Positions 40,501 to 49,123 of a stretch of DNA of 64,000 nucleotides are shown here, piece by piece; within the stretch, counting starts at the first letter, position 1; every line of letters begins with the position of its first letter. Position numbers and translations under genes: made by a program. Under the pieces are notes generated by a model. That model ran no database searches, had not been told where the DNA came from, and saw only the letters and a program-made list of their open reading frames with translations. This DNA is from Rhodospirillales bacterium (lineage in GTDB: Bacteria; Pseudomonadota; Alphaproteobacteria; Micavibrionales; Micavibrionaceae), in the NCBI GenBank assembly GCA_020638335.1, contig JACKIT010000004.1, positions 29,865 through 93,864 of the forward strand, written 5' to 3'.

Positions 40501-42504
40501 GACAAAAACTCTGGCCTCTTGTAAAGTGACTTGTGTTTTGCCTTCAAAAGCCTGCAGGATGGCTTGTTTTCTCTCATCGTCAAGGCCTAGATAGAGTGCC
40601 TCGACGGCAAGGGGGTGGCCGCCTTTATGACCCCTGAGCCATGTGTAGGCGCTTAGCGACAGGATGTTATCCGGTTTAGCACCTGCTTTACCGTATAGCT
40701 CCGATAGCTTATTCGGGTCATAGAGCTTATCGTTGCTCATGATTTGGAAGAGGTCGGCGATGGACGCGATTTCTTCGCGTTCTTGCGCGAAGTTTTGGCT
40801 TTTGGCGCCGAGTTCGTTCATGGATTGTTGATTGGTCAGAATGGCGACGAGGAAGAGATCAAAGGTCTCTTTATCAGCGCTTTGCTCGCGGATTTTCTTT
40901 GCGATGGCCGTGTTTTTGAACGGGTCGGCGTTATCGTGTTTTTTGAGCGCCTCGCGGAACTCATCTTCCAGACTTGCCAGGGCCGGGTTTTTCTTAAAAT
41001 AATCTTTAATGTGTTTGTTTTGCTTGTCTTCAAGCTTTCTTTGTTCGAGGGCGAGTTTTTCTTGCTCGGCATCTATATCGACAGCGAAGAGGTCTTTTTT
41101 AATGTCGTTGATAAGGGCAACGGCTATTGGATTGGGTTTGATCTGCCCGATGAGCTTGCCTTTGAATTCGCCCTCTTCGGCAATTTTAAGATTCAGGCCA
41201 TCGGTAATATGGCCGATGGTTTCTTTCTCTGTGGGCTTGCCGTCAATAATCTCGTAGCTGTAGATGTGGCCTTCTTTGCTGAATGTGTAACGAGTCTTGC
41301 CGTTCGGGCCGAGGATGTATTTGTCGCCGTCGTAATATTCGCTGCCGTATTTTGAAACGGCGACCTCTAGTGTATCGCGGATTTGTGCGACTGTTGCCGG
41401 GTCAAGGAACTTGTCAGGTTCATTGTAATCCGCGTCTTTCTCTGTTTTGCCCTCGGCGAAGGCTCGTTCGAGCAGAAGGGTTTGGTATTGTACTTCTGGC
41501 CCGAGATAATCAGAGAGAACGATGGGGGCGTTTTCTGCTTCTTCGTTTTCTGCTTCCGTCTCTTCGGTGGCAGTTTCTTCTGTGACAGGTTTCGGCTTTA
41601 TTGTCTGTTGTGCGGGCGCTACAGGTTTTTGCTCTGTCGTTGGTGGCGTTTTATCCGCTGTGGGGGCAGGTTGTGTCGCCGGTGACATTTGAGCTTTGAT
41701 GAAATTATCAAAGGCACCAGAGGCCATTTTTATATCATCATCTTTACCTTTCATAATATTTTTGAAAATGTCAGGGTCTACATTGGCCTCGATTAATTTC
41801 ATCGCGTCGTAAAATGCGGGGATGGTCGCAATGTCCAGAAGGCTGTTCGGATTGACGCGTCCGATCTGGTTTAGAAAACCCTGCCTTACGGCGCGGATGT
41901 GTCTGGGCAAGATTTCATCATTAGGTTCTCTGTCGGTTTTTTTCAGTCGCTCAGCGATAATACGGGCCATTTCGCCTTGTATAAGAGGTTGTGTGGCGGG
42001 GTGTGCCAAGGCTGTGTCGATGGCGTTTTGCGCGATTTGTGCGTTTTCTGCACCTAAGCTTTCGAGCTTTTTGCCGTCGTGTGTTCTATAAGAAAAACCA
42101 TCTTCCAGCTCGGGGTTGATGGCGCCGTTTCGCATGTGGTTCCATTGGATCTGGAAAGTGCCGGACGGTGTTTCCAGCGAGATTGTGTTTTTTTCAAGGT
42201 CTGTTTTTATCGCTTCACTTATTGCTATGACCTGAAGGGCAGGCATGATTTCATTTGCGAAACTTTCCCTGAGCGCTTGGTTGTCGAATTGTTCTAAAAT
42301 GGCCAGTGCTTTTTGTGATGCTTCGCTGACAGTTTCTGTGGCGTTTGGCAGCGCGCTGAGTTCGGGAATTTCATTGATCGTAAGCTCTGCTTTTTGCGGA
42401 TGATCGTTTGGTACAAGCGCATTGAGGGCGTCGCGGTTGGTGTTGAGCCACTCGCGGACTTTGCCTAGTAAAATTTTTTGAACATCTGGGGTGTTAACCG
42501 CCAT
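37552..42504 (-). CDS. Giant protein with four DUF2786-like helical repeats, unknown function
   Basis: 1650 residues from ATG 42504 with AGAGGG eight bases upstream. No family recognised for the whole. N-terminal helical domain (1-270), then a Pro/Thr/Glu linker (276-326), a long alpha/beta-rich middle (about 330-1000), and near residues 1065, 1130, 1190 and 1295 four repeats of the pattern ADRALRALEMADN...ERMMKGKGLTEAQVR, which resembles DUF2786. A Gly/Ala-rich segment (about 1411-1436, VGYAAGAAVGGTIA) may enter a membrane, and a C-terminal helical domain follows. No signal peptide. Promoter region has an exact CtrA box. Codon use is like its neighbours. Could be a large secreted or structural protein; this is a guess. 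Confidence 0.8.
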   Translation of the reverse strand: MAVNTPDVQKILLGKVREWLNTNRDALNALVPNDHPQKAELTINEIPELSALPNATETVSEASQKALAILEQFDNQALRESFANEIMPALQVIAISEAIKTDLEKNTISLETPSGTFQIQWNHMRNGAINPELEDGFSYRTHDGKKLESLGAENAQIAQNAIDTALAHPATQPLIQGEMARIIAERLKKTDREPNDEILPRHIRAVRQGFLNQIGRVNPNSLLDIATIPAFYDAMKLIEANVDPDIFKNIMKGKDDDIKMASGAFDNFIKAQMSPATQPAPTADKTPPTTEQKPVAPAQQTIKPKPVTEETATEETEAENEEAENAPIVLSDYLGPEVQYQTLLLERAFAEGKTEKDADYNEPDKFLDPATVAQIRDTLEVAVSKYGSEYYDGDKYILGPNGKTRYTFSKEGHIYSYEIIDGKPTEKETIGHITDGLNLKIAEEGEFKGKLIGQIKPNPIAVALINDIKKDLFAVDIDAEQEKLALEQRKLEDKQNKHIKDYFKKNPALASLEDEFREALKKHDNADPFKNTAIAKKIREQSADKETFDLFLVAILTNQQSMNELGAKSQNFAQEREEIASIADLFQIMSNDKLYDPNKLSELYGKAGAKPDNILSLSAYTWLRGHKGGHPLAVEALYLGLDDERKQAILQAFEGKTQVTLQEARVFVRRQIDLSAIKTLDPTTYADAEKAGKFDTIAGQDAFIAANHATLRGVSQAMMEGRFNPDERDVKIAFKAFGTLSIQDPSIRRHINRMMSLSNIRPNAKYAQYVLTPDELETLTKNKVKELTDAGIIKSPPGTEFKALASVAKEKVLQSILAQPLWNDPGRPGFEAYERMMLQYYESHINNGYQAWHNGNVNDMSMDTWNGRYGPPTQDQRMYLYVRNNWHHMKEIFKGDTSFFFNKSGNRFNHGLTYEEAVAQLSPEDRATLDAGMKALDHVSAYTYLVERRPSEKYEDRSYYFELRQDRYIPNVLAANLKNKFGEKSDPAAKKEKNGPESKGDGPQQDNKEAILGRPDIDPLEDDGLPPAGVAGIAKLPLLARGVYGTAKAFNKAGQIAQVVPANALKTADRALRALEMADNAPAGSEKRTKALESAERMMKGKGLTEAQVRLHGTLNGNALIPENKLDKADRALKLLVAADNYPQYSPDIERAHELAQKLMDKYGFSETQVRLLGLQNGTEILPEGKEKTANRALRALEIADNAQTTAKQTKAIEAAQRMMKAQGLTEAQVRAFGLAQQHPGAIKALQKLPASAMTSAAKATTTAEIAKPAQSTKTDGTKPATTTTDAKTAGDSPDRIKQRIRNILESAKHPSMSEQERASRLKSAERLMKKHGITEDQIKEQTSSKITETAQKDASKMNAPEGKALLPEKQTSKALTLTTKLDEIPTIAPSSTLKKLGTGISKLFTRIGKGGSAISKGSWVGYAAGAAVGGTIATAEAGHLESKHDFLVAANLLSKDQQESLKNIYRWAIGYAIGDPSTVFGEMDIKEKIAALGLNPVVTEMVSPDLLIDMFSGDKLTDAEAKAIKEQFTDESKLAEMYTSIAKAHGLPGKVTVSINGKPQEVSIGIAIRDPDAAKEIWSRYVKLIPDSNNNDPEHITRYVVDEDYKKTERDGLKYLEAVNEMAATAADMVQKYEKTQEMLHTPSNTIAP

Positions 42505-42590
42505 CAATATACCCTCTGTTTAAACGCCGCTAATTTTTAAGCTTTTTGTCGTTTTATTTTTTATCGTTATGCAAATGGTATAGAGGAAAA

Positions 42591-42606
42591 GTTAACAAAG
42601 GATTAA
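42591..42606 (-). promoter_or_regulatory. CtrA-type box, exact TTAA-N7-TTAAC, upstream of the giant gene
   Basis: On the minus strand 42606 to 42591 reads TTAATCCTTTGTTAAC. It lies 86 bases before ATG 42504, nearly the same place as the box for the gene at 727. It overlaps the near-perfect palindrome AACAAAGGATTAATTCTTTG (42594-42615). Confidence 0.6.
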
Positions 42607-42632
42607 TTCTTTGTTATTTCACGATAAAATAA

Positions 42633-42676
42633 AGAATGGATTGCCGCGCTGCCTATTATGGCGGCTCGCAATGACG
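42633..42676. repeat. Short degraded copy of the GTCATTGCGAG repeat
   Basis: ATGGATTGCCGCGCTGCC...CTCGCAATGACG, the right part of the 4065-4207 repeat, between the giant gene and ilvE. Confidence 0.65.
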
Positions 42677-42697
42677 TTTTGTAGCTTTAGCGGGGAT

Positions 42698-43594
42698 TTA
42701 CGCGCTTTGTTTTACGTCTTCTTGCTTGTGGCTATGGATGAGATCTTCGTAGGCTTCGTGTAGCTTACGGGTGATGGGGCCGACGCCGTAGGTGATGTCG
42801 TCGATTTTACCGACGGCTGTGATTTCGGCAGCGGTGCCCGTGAGGAAGATTTCATCAAAAGATTCGAGTTCTTCGGGGTTAATGCGGCGCTCTTCTACGC
42901 TGATGCCCATATCACGGGCCAGACCGATAACGGTTTGGCGGGTAATGCCGTTGAGGAATCGATCAGCGATAGGTGTGTGGATTTGGCCGTCTTTTATGGC
43001 GAAAAAGTTGGCGCCGGTGGATTCTGCGACATAGCCTTCGTGATCGAGCATAAGGGCGTCGGTATAGCCCGCTTTTTTGACTTCAACCTTGACCATGCAG
43101 CTTAAATTATACAGTGAGGCGGTTTTGGCTGCGGTGGGGGCCGTGTTGGGCGCGGGTTTGCGCCATGTGGATGTTTTCAGAGAAATGCCTTTTTCACGAA
43201 TTGCCGGGTCGAAATAGCTACCCCAGTCCCAGGCGGCGACGGCGACGTGGGTTTTTGTTCCGGCAACGTCGATGCCCATTTGTTCGGCTCCACGCCAGGC
43301 AGCAGCCCGGATATAGGCGTTTTCGAGATTGTTGGCTTTGAGGACTTCTTGTTTGATGTCTTCGAGTTCATCTACGGAAACCGGCATGTCCATATAGATG
43401 ATTTTGGCGGAATTGTGCAGGCGCTGCGAATGCTCGCGGCTTTTGAAAATGTGGCCGTCATAGGCACGTTCTCCTTCGAAGACTTGCGTACCGTAATGCA
43501 GGGCGTGGGTAAGATAATGCATTTTGGCTTCACGCCAAGGCAACATTTTACCATCCATCCAGATAAAGCCGTCACGATCATCGTAAGGGATCAT
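42698..43594 (-). CDS. ilvE: Branched-chain amino acid aminotransferase
   Basis: 298 residues from ATG 43594; GAGGA lies six bases upstream, whereas the ATG at 43600 is too close to it. Class IV PLP enzyme: DGKMLPWREAKMHYLTHALHYG, QVFEGERAYDG, the PLP lysine region NLSCMVKVEVKKAGYTDALM, and NFFAIKDGQIHTP, ITRQTVIGLARDMGI. It makes or degrades Leu, Ile and Val. The start codon and ribosome-binding site both sit in the end of a long palindrome (43592-43696), so the 5' end is built on a repeat. Confidence 0.95.
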   Translation of the reverse strand: MIPYDDRDGFIWMDGKMLPWREAKMHYLTHALHYGTQVFEGERAYDGHIFKSREHSQRLHNSAKIIYMDMPVSVDELEDIKQEVLKANNLENAYIRAAAWRGAEQMGIDVAGTKTHVAVAAWDWGSYFDPAIREKGISLKTSTWRKPAPNTAPTAAKTASLYNLSCMVKVEVKKAGYTDALMLDHEGYVAESTGANFFAIKDGQIHTPIADRFLNGITRQTVIGLARDMGISVEERRINPEELESFDEIFLTGTAAEITAVGKIDDITYGVGPITRKLHEAYEDLIHSHKQEDVKQSA

Positions 43595-43696
43595 AGTCAT
43601 TCCTCTATTCATTCGGGTGTCGTCATCTCATACCTTGTGTATGTTTATACACGTCGTCGTTCATATCTAGCCCGAATAAAGATATAAACGACTATG
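43592..43696. repeat. GTAC-core family palindrome, copy 5, overlapping the ilvE start
   Basis: Ends CATAGTCATTCCTCTATTC and, inverted, AAGATATAAACGACTATG; ATTCGGG/CCCGAAT stems, centre TGTATGTTTATACACG. Same termini as the copies at 28661 and 8643. CAT 43592-43594 is the ilvE start codon on the minus strand. Confidence 0.85.
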
Positions 43697-43761
43697 TCTT
43701 TCGTTTTTAAACGTAAGGGGTTATTGATAATAGAAAATAGCTGGTTTTGTAAACTCTATAG

Positions 43762-44499
43762 ATGGTAATGATTGAAAATTCGCAAGAAAATTACGTGGAA
43801 ACAGGCGGTTTGTATGAGACTTGGCCGCATGTTTTGGTGGTTGATGATGATCGGCGGATCCGGGATTTGCTATGCCGGTATCTGAGCGAGCAGGGTTTTG
43901 TGGTCATTGCGGCGGCGGATGCATTTGAGGCAGCGGAATTGCTTAAGAGTTTTGAGGTAGATGCGCTGGTGGTGGATGTGATGATGCCGGGCAAGACGGG
44001 GCTGGAATTTACGCAAGAATATCGTGTGACGCATGATACCCCGGTGCTGTTGTTGACGGCGCTGGGGGAGACGGAAGACCGGATTAGTGGGTTGGAGGTT
44101 GGTGCGGATGATTATCTGCCCAAGCCGTTTGAGCCACGTGAATTGGTTTTGCGTCTTAATGCGATTTTGAAGCGTACGGCCAAGGTTGTACAGGTGGCGC
44201 GTAAATTGAAGATTGGGCCGTGGGTGTTTGACCCTGGGTATGAGGAGATTAGCGCAGGCGAGGAGGTGGTGCGGTTGACGAGCGCGGAGGCGCAGTTGCT
44301 TAAGGCGTTGGGTGCACGTGGAGGAGAGGTCTTGTCCCGCGAAGAGTTGGCCCGCGCGTGCGGCGTGGATGCCGGGGAGCGCACGATTGATGTGCAGGTG
44401 ACACGGCTCAGGCGAAAAATTGAGGACGATACCAAGAAACCGCGCTATTTACAGACGGTGCGCGGTAAAGGGTATGTTCTTAGGAGCGAGGAGCTTTAG
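43762..44499 (+). CDS. OmpR-family response regulator
   Basis: 245 residues. Receiver VLVVDDDRRIRDLL with the phospho-Asp in DALVVDVMMPGKTG, Thr in LLLTALG and Lys in YLPKPFEPREL, then a winged-helix domain with VRLTSAEAQLLKALGARGGE and RTIDVQVTRLRRKIEDD...LQTVRGKGYVL. It binds DNA when phosphorylated by the kinase that follows three bases later. An OmpR/EnvZ-like pair next to ilvE is recurrent in alphaproteobacteria. Confidence 0.93.
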   Translation: MVMIENSQENYVETGGLYETWPHVLVVDDDRRIRDLLCRYLSEQGFVVIAAADAFEAAELLKSFEVDALVVDVMMPGKTGLEFTQEYRVTHDTPVLLLTALGETEDRISGLEVGADDYLPKPFEPRELVLRLNAILKRTAKVVQVARKLKIGPWVFDPGYEEISAGEEVVRLTSAEAQLLKALGARGGEVLSREELARACGVDAGERTIDVQVTRLRRKIEDDTKKPRYLQTVRGKGYVLRSEEL

Positions 44500-44502
44500 G
44501 GG

Positions 44503-45837
44503 ATGAGCAAAGGGTTGTCTATTAAAAAGTTTTTGCCGCGAACCCTGTTTGGACGTTCGCTGATGATTTTGGTGACGCCGGTGTTGTTGATCCAGATTAT
44601 TACCAGTTTTGTGTTTTTTGACCGTCATTGGAGCAAAATGACAACGCGGCTGGCTTTTGCTGTTTCGGGCGAGTTGTCGGTGATTACGGCGACGATTAAG
44701 AATGGTGATACAGTTAGGGATATTGAAAATATTATTGCGTATTCGGGACGGTATCTGGATTTGGATGTTCATTTTATTCCCGATGGGAGGTTGCCAGATA
44801 AACAGGAATCTTCAGTTGTGCAGGTGTGGGAGAGCGTTGTGGCGCAAAAGCTTTCAGCAGAGCTGGCAACGCAAATCTCTGATCCGTTTGTTATTCATGC
44901 CAACTTTGCCGACAAGATGATTGAGGTGTTTATTCAGCTTGATGATGGGCTGGTGCATGTTTCCTTGCCGCAGCGGCGGTTGTTTTCTTCGTCTGGCTAT
45001 GTGTTTTTGTTGTGGATGATAGGGGCGTCTTTATTGCTGCTTGTCGTGGCGGTGGTGTTTATGCGTAATCAGGTGCGGCCTATTCGCAAGCTGGCGGTGG
45101 CGGCGGACAGGTTTGGACGGGGGCGCGCTGCGCCGTTTTTTAAGCCGGAAGGGGCAAAGGAGGTGCGCCAGGCTGGTCATGCGTTTTTGGAGATGCGTCG
45201 CCGCATTGAGCGTCAGGTTTCGCAGCGCACAGAGATGCTGGCTGGTGTGTCTCATGATTTGCGCACACCATTAACGAGGATGAAGCTGCAGGTTGAGATG
45301 ATGGCGGAAGGGCCGGATAAAGCTGATATGCAGCAAGATATTGCCGATATGGAGCGGATGATTCATGGGTATCTCGATTTTGTGCGCGGAGACGGGGATG
45401 AGGAATTTGAGGCCGTTTCGCTGGCAGAATTTTTTGAGAGGTTGGTCGCGAAGATGAAGCGTCAGGGAGTAAAAACTGATTTGACGGTTGCGGAGGGCCT
45501 GAGTTTGGTAGTGCGGCCACTTGCGTTTGAGCGGGCGATTAGCAATTTGCTGACGAATGCAGGGAAATATGCGGACCATATTTGGGTGAGCGCAAGGAAA
45601 GACAGCCAAAAATTACAAATTGTGATTGAGGATAATGGGCCAGGCGTGGCCGAGGATCAGTATGAGAACGTGTTTAAGCCGTTTATGCGCGTCGATAGTT
45701 CGCGTAATGCGGAAACAGGCGGCGTTGGGCTGGGGCTGCCGATTGCGATGGATATTGTTCATGCGCATGGCGGCAAAATCTGGCTGGAGGCCAGTGAACA
45801 CGGAGGTTTGAAAGTTGTTGTGCGGATGCCGCTTTAG
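44503..45837 (+). CDS. EnvZ-like sensor histidine kinase
   Basis: 444 residues. Membrane segments at about 24-44 and 165-187 flank a periplasmic sensor; HAMP follows, then HisKA with His251 in GVSHDLRTPLTRMK, and the ATPase with AISNLLTNAGKYADH, IEDNGPGV and GVGLGLPIAMDIVHAHGGK. It phosphorylates the regulator gene before it. The stimulus cannot be told from sequence. Confidence 0.93.
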   Translation: MSKGLSIKKFLPRTLFGRSLMILVTPVLLIQIITSFVFFDRHWSKMTTRLAFAVSGELSVITATIKNGDTVRDIENIIAYSGRYLDLDVHFIPDGRLPDKQESSVVQVWESVVAQKLSAELATQISDPFVIHANFADKMIEVFIQLDDGLVHVSLPQRRLFSSSGYVFLLWMIGASLLLLVVAVVFMRNQVRPIRKLAVAADRFGRGRAAPFFKPEGAKEVRQAGHAFLEMRRRIERQVSQRTEMLAGVSHDLRTPLTRMKLQVEMMAEGPDKADMQQDIADMERMIHGYLDFVRGDGDEEFEAVSLAEFFERLVAKMKRQGVKTDLTVAEGLSLVVRPLAFERAISNLLTNAGKYADHIWVSARKDSQKLQIVIEDNGPGVAEDQYENVFKPFMRVDSSRNAETGGVGLGLPIAMDIVHAHGGKIWLEASEHGGLKVVVRMPL

Positions 45838-45843
45838 AGGTTA

Positions 45844-46293
45844 TCAGGCTGCTTTTTTCTGCGACTTGTCTATTGCAGCTTTTACCTCGTTCATTGTGGC
45901 CTTGACGCGTTTGTTGATGATGTCGCTGGCTTCCTGATTAGATTTGTTCATCATTTCAGCAATATCATTCATATTTTTAACGCTGCGTTCATAAAGCGTT
46001 TTGAACAGATCGGCGTTTTTGGAGATTTTTTCTTCCGGTGTGCCTTCGCTCATCAGTTCTTTGGTGATTTGTGCATTGTCTTCAACCATTTCTGAGATGA
46101 TGGCACTTTGGCGTTGAGCAATTGTCTGGAGGTTTTCAATGGCGATTTGCTGCGCATTGGACAGAGCCTGCATGTTTTTGCGCTGGGTTTCCATGAAACC
46201 TTGCAGGTCAAAAGGCATTGATTGAGCATTTTCAAAAAATTTTGAAAAATCGTTGGCGGTGAAAAACTCAGCAAAAGGATTTTGTCGCGACAT
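45844..46293 (-). CDS. Phasin family protein
   Basis: 149 residues from ATG 46293 (GGAA upstream). All helical: QGFMETQRKNMQALSNAQQIAIENLQTIAQRQ and LFKTLYERSVKNMNDIAEM are the phasin_2 pattern. Phasins coat polyhydroxybutyrate granules, which agrees with the phaR, phaA and phaB genes at the end of the window. The C-terminus is Lys/Ala-rich. Confidence 0.88.
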   Translation of the reverse strand: MSRQNPFAEFFTANDFSKFFENAQSMPFDLQGFMETQRKNMQALSNAQQIAIENLQTIAQRQSAIISEMVEDNAQITKELMSEGTPEEKISKNADLFKTLYERSVKNMNDIAEMMNKSNQEASDIINKRVKATMNEVKAAIDKSQKKAA

Positions 46294-46524
46294 GGTGATA
46301 TTCCTTTTCAAAATGGTAAATACCATAGGTTTGCTGCTGTCATTGTTACATTAAAGCCTGGCAGGGCACAAATGAAAAAAGTGCAAGGAACAGGCTTGTC
46401 TTATAGCTTTGTTTTCAGGGTTTTTTTAGAACGTTTCGTATTTTAGCATTTTTTTAAGGGTTTTCAGGCATCTTTGTGGGGGTGTGCAAGGGGATAATGC
46501 ACAAATTACAAATGAGTTTACATC

Positions 46525-49116
46525 ATGCAGGGGCAACCTAAAGAGCAGCAAAATAGTTCTGTCAACGGCTTTGAACATCAGCGAAAAGGCTCTGATTCTG
46601 CTGTCCTTTATGTATTTTTAATTGTGGGTTTAGTGCTGGTTTTCAGCATATTTATGATGTTACAGAGTGTTGTTCGCGGGGCTGTAGTGGAAGAGCAAGC
46701 CCACGTTTCACAGGATTTTGTTGAGGAGATTGTTAGTGATTTTCGTAGTTTGTCAGAACCATTAAAGAGATTGGCGACCATGATGGCTTTGTCTTTTGAG
46801 GTGAAAGAGGACGGATTAACTCACTATATTAATCAAGAACATTCAGCGTTTGAGGCCTATAGCCAGATTGTCTGGTTTTATGAAACCCCTGATAAAGGAT
46901 GGGCATTTTCGTATTTGCGAAGCAATACGTTGCAGAATGAAATTAATGGGGAGGCCCAGCTTAAGCCGGATGCTGAGATGCTTAAAACTCTTTTGAAGCT
47001 TGGGGCTTCTGGTGATTTGCATTTGATGCCTGATGTTGGGGGCTTTGAGCAATATGTCCGCCGTCAGAATCCTAAAATCAGTTATCGTCCGTTTGCCTTA
47101 ATGAAGTCTGTCAGCGCAGGAGGGGTGCGTAAAGGGTTCTTATTGGCGGTTGTTGATGTGGCCTCTCTTTATGATGAGGGCTGGATTACAGGACATCAGC
47201 AGATTCTATCTATGCGCGTACAAGATGTTGAAAGTCATGATGTGCTTTTTGAGTTTGTCCGTAATCCAGATACAATCTCTGCAACAGGGGGGCGTCAGGT
47301 TTACGAATTTTCTTTTGCGGGGCGTCATTTTGAGGTTGCAGGTGATTTTCAAGTTTCGCAGCGTGTGCGGTTATTGGGCGGCTTTCCCTATATGGTTGCT
47401 TTTTTGGCTGTTTTCCTAGTGGTTGCCGGGGCGTTTTTTGTTCATTATGGGCAGAAGCAGGCTTATAATCTTACAAAAATGAATGATACCTTGGCGCGGA
47501 AGAATTTTGAGCTGAAAGCTGAGGTTGGAGAGCGTGAACGCCTTGCGGATGCCGTAGAGGCGGCGGAGCGGAGTAGCCGCGCGGTTGTTGATGCGATTGG
47601 TGATATTATTTTTAAAGCTGATCGTGACGGGCGGATTGTTTTTTTGAACCGGGCCTGGGAGAAAGTGACCGGTTTTGACGTGGGGCAATCAACAGGGCAG
47701 AATCTTGAGCAGCTTGTTTACCCTCAGGACCGTGAAGAGGTGATGCGTGGTTTGCGGGCTGTTTTATATGAGGACAAGGATGAGGTGCGCAGTTTTACGC
47801 AGATCCGCGTGTCTGATGGTACGTTTAAGGCTGTGGAACTGGTTATGAAGGCTGTGGCTTATGATGCAAACGGGGGGCACCGTCATGATTTTGTTGTTGG
47901 GACTTTTACCAATATTGAGGAGCGCCGCAAGGTTGAGCGGGCATTAAGCGATGCGGAGAAGAAGTATCGTTCTATTGTTGAAAATGCTGTTGGCGGGATT
48001 TTTCAGATGACGTCTGACGGGCTTTATCTTAGTGCAAATCCGGCGATGGCGAAGGTTTTAGGTTATGATAGTCCGGAGCAGTTACTTCGTGGAGTTAAAA
48101 ATGCCAATGAACAGGTCTATGTTGATGCGGCGAAGCGTCAAAGTGTTTATGACAGGCTTACGAGTTTGCCGGAGGCACTTTCGCATGAGGTTAAAATGCG
48201 CAAGCGCGATGGGGAGATTATTTGGGTTCATGAAAATATTCGCGGCGTTGTTGATGACAGCGGGCAGCTTTTATTTATTGAGGGGAGCGTTGAGGATATA
48301 ACTCGTCGGAAGAACTCTGATTTGGCTATTCAGGAAGCGAAAGTGCATTCTGACCTTGCGAATCGTGCAAAGTCTGAGTTTTTGGCGAATATGAGTCATG
48401 AATTGCGTACGCCGCTTAATTCGATTATCGGATTTTCCGAGATGATTAAGAATGAAGTGTGTGGAACGATTCAGCACCGTCCCTATTGGGAATATGCCTG
48501 TGATATTCATGAAAGCGGGCATAAGTTGTTGCAGGTTATTAACGAAATTCTGGATATTTCAAAAATCGAGGCCGGGGACCGGCAGCTGAATGAAAGTGTC
48601 GTTAATATTGAAGCGGTGTTTGATTCAGTTGCCGAGTTGCTTGAGACTAAGATTGAAAATGCTCATTTGCATATTACGCGGGCGTTGGGGGGTGTACCTA
48701 ATATTATTGCGGAAGAGCTTGCTTTGAAGCAGATTTTGTTGAACTTGCTTTCTAACGCAGTAAAGTTTACGCCCGATGATGGTCGTATTACGGTAAGTGC
48801 GCAGCTTAGTCGTGAAGGTGATATGCATATTTCGATTACGGATACGGGAGTTGGACTTGACGAATATGAGATTAAAAAGGCTCTTTCCCCGTTTGGGCAG
48901 GTTGATAATGATTTGAGCCGTAGTGGTTCGGGAACAGGGCTTGGGCTGACATTGGTTGGTGCGCTTGTGGGGCTTCATGGTGGTTCGTTTGACCTGTTTT
49001 CGAAAAAGGGTATCGGGACAACGGCGACGGTTATTTTACCTGCTGAGCGTGTTGTTCATGATAAAAGCGGGGCTGGTAGTGTTTCGGTCAAGGAGGCATC
49101 TGAGGCGATAGAATAA
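46525..49116 (+). CDS. PAS-containing sensor histidine kinase (orphan)
   Basis: 863 residues. Two membrane segments (about 27-47 and 288-309) enclose a 240-residue outside sensor domain. Then two PAS domains (about 345-465 and 480-600), HisKA with His625 in NMSHELRTPLNSIIGFSEMI, and HATPase (ITDTGVGLDEYE near 773, SGSGTGLGLTLVGALV near 800). No receiver domain and no partner regulator next to it. The stimulus is unknown. The single-domain receiver at 12988 is one of several conceivable partners. It converges with recX, ending seven bases from its stop. Confidence 0.92.
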   Translation: MQGQPKEQQNSSVNGFEHQRKGSDSAVLYVFLIVGLVLVFSIFMMLQSVVRGAVVEEQAHVSQDFVEEIVSDFRSLSEPLKRLATMMALSFEVKEDGLTHYINQEHSAFEAYSQIVWFYETPDKGWAFSYLRSNTLQNEINGEAQLKPDAEMLKTLLKLGASGDLHLMPDVGGFEQYVRRQNPKISYRPFALMKSVSAGGVRKGFLLAVVDVASLYDEGWITGHQQILSMRVQDVESHDVLFEFVRNPDTISATGGRQVYEFSFAGRHFEVAGDFQVSQRVRLLGGFPYMVAFLAVFLVVAGAFFVHYGQKQAYNLTKMNDTLARKNFELKAEVGERERLADAVEAAERSSRAVVDAIGDIIFKADRDGRIVFLNRAWEKVTGFDVGQSTGQNLEQLVYPQDREEVMRGLRAVLYEDKDEVRSFTQIRVSDGTFKAVELVMKAVAYDANGGHRHDFVVGTFTNIEERRKVERALSDAEKKYRSIVENAVGGIFQMTSDGLYLSANPAMAKVLGYDSPEQLLRGVKNANEQVYVDAAKRQSVYDRLTSLPEALSHEVKMRKRDGEIIWVHENIRGVVDDSGQLLFIEGSVEDITRRKNSDLAIQEAKVHSDLANRAKSEFLANMSHELRTPLNSIIGFSEMIKNEVCGTIQHRPYWEYACDIHESGHKLLQVINEILDISKIEAGDRQLNESVVNIEAVFDSVAELLETKIENAHLHITRALGGVPNIIAEELALKQILLNLLSNAVKFTPDDGRITVSAQLSREGDMHISITDTGVGLDEYEIKKALSPFGQVDNDLSRSGSGTGLGLTLVGALVGLHGGSFDLFSKKGIGTTATVILPAERVVHDKSGAGSVSVKEASEAIE

Positions 49117-49123
49117 AGTGTAT

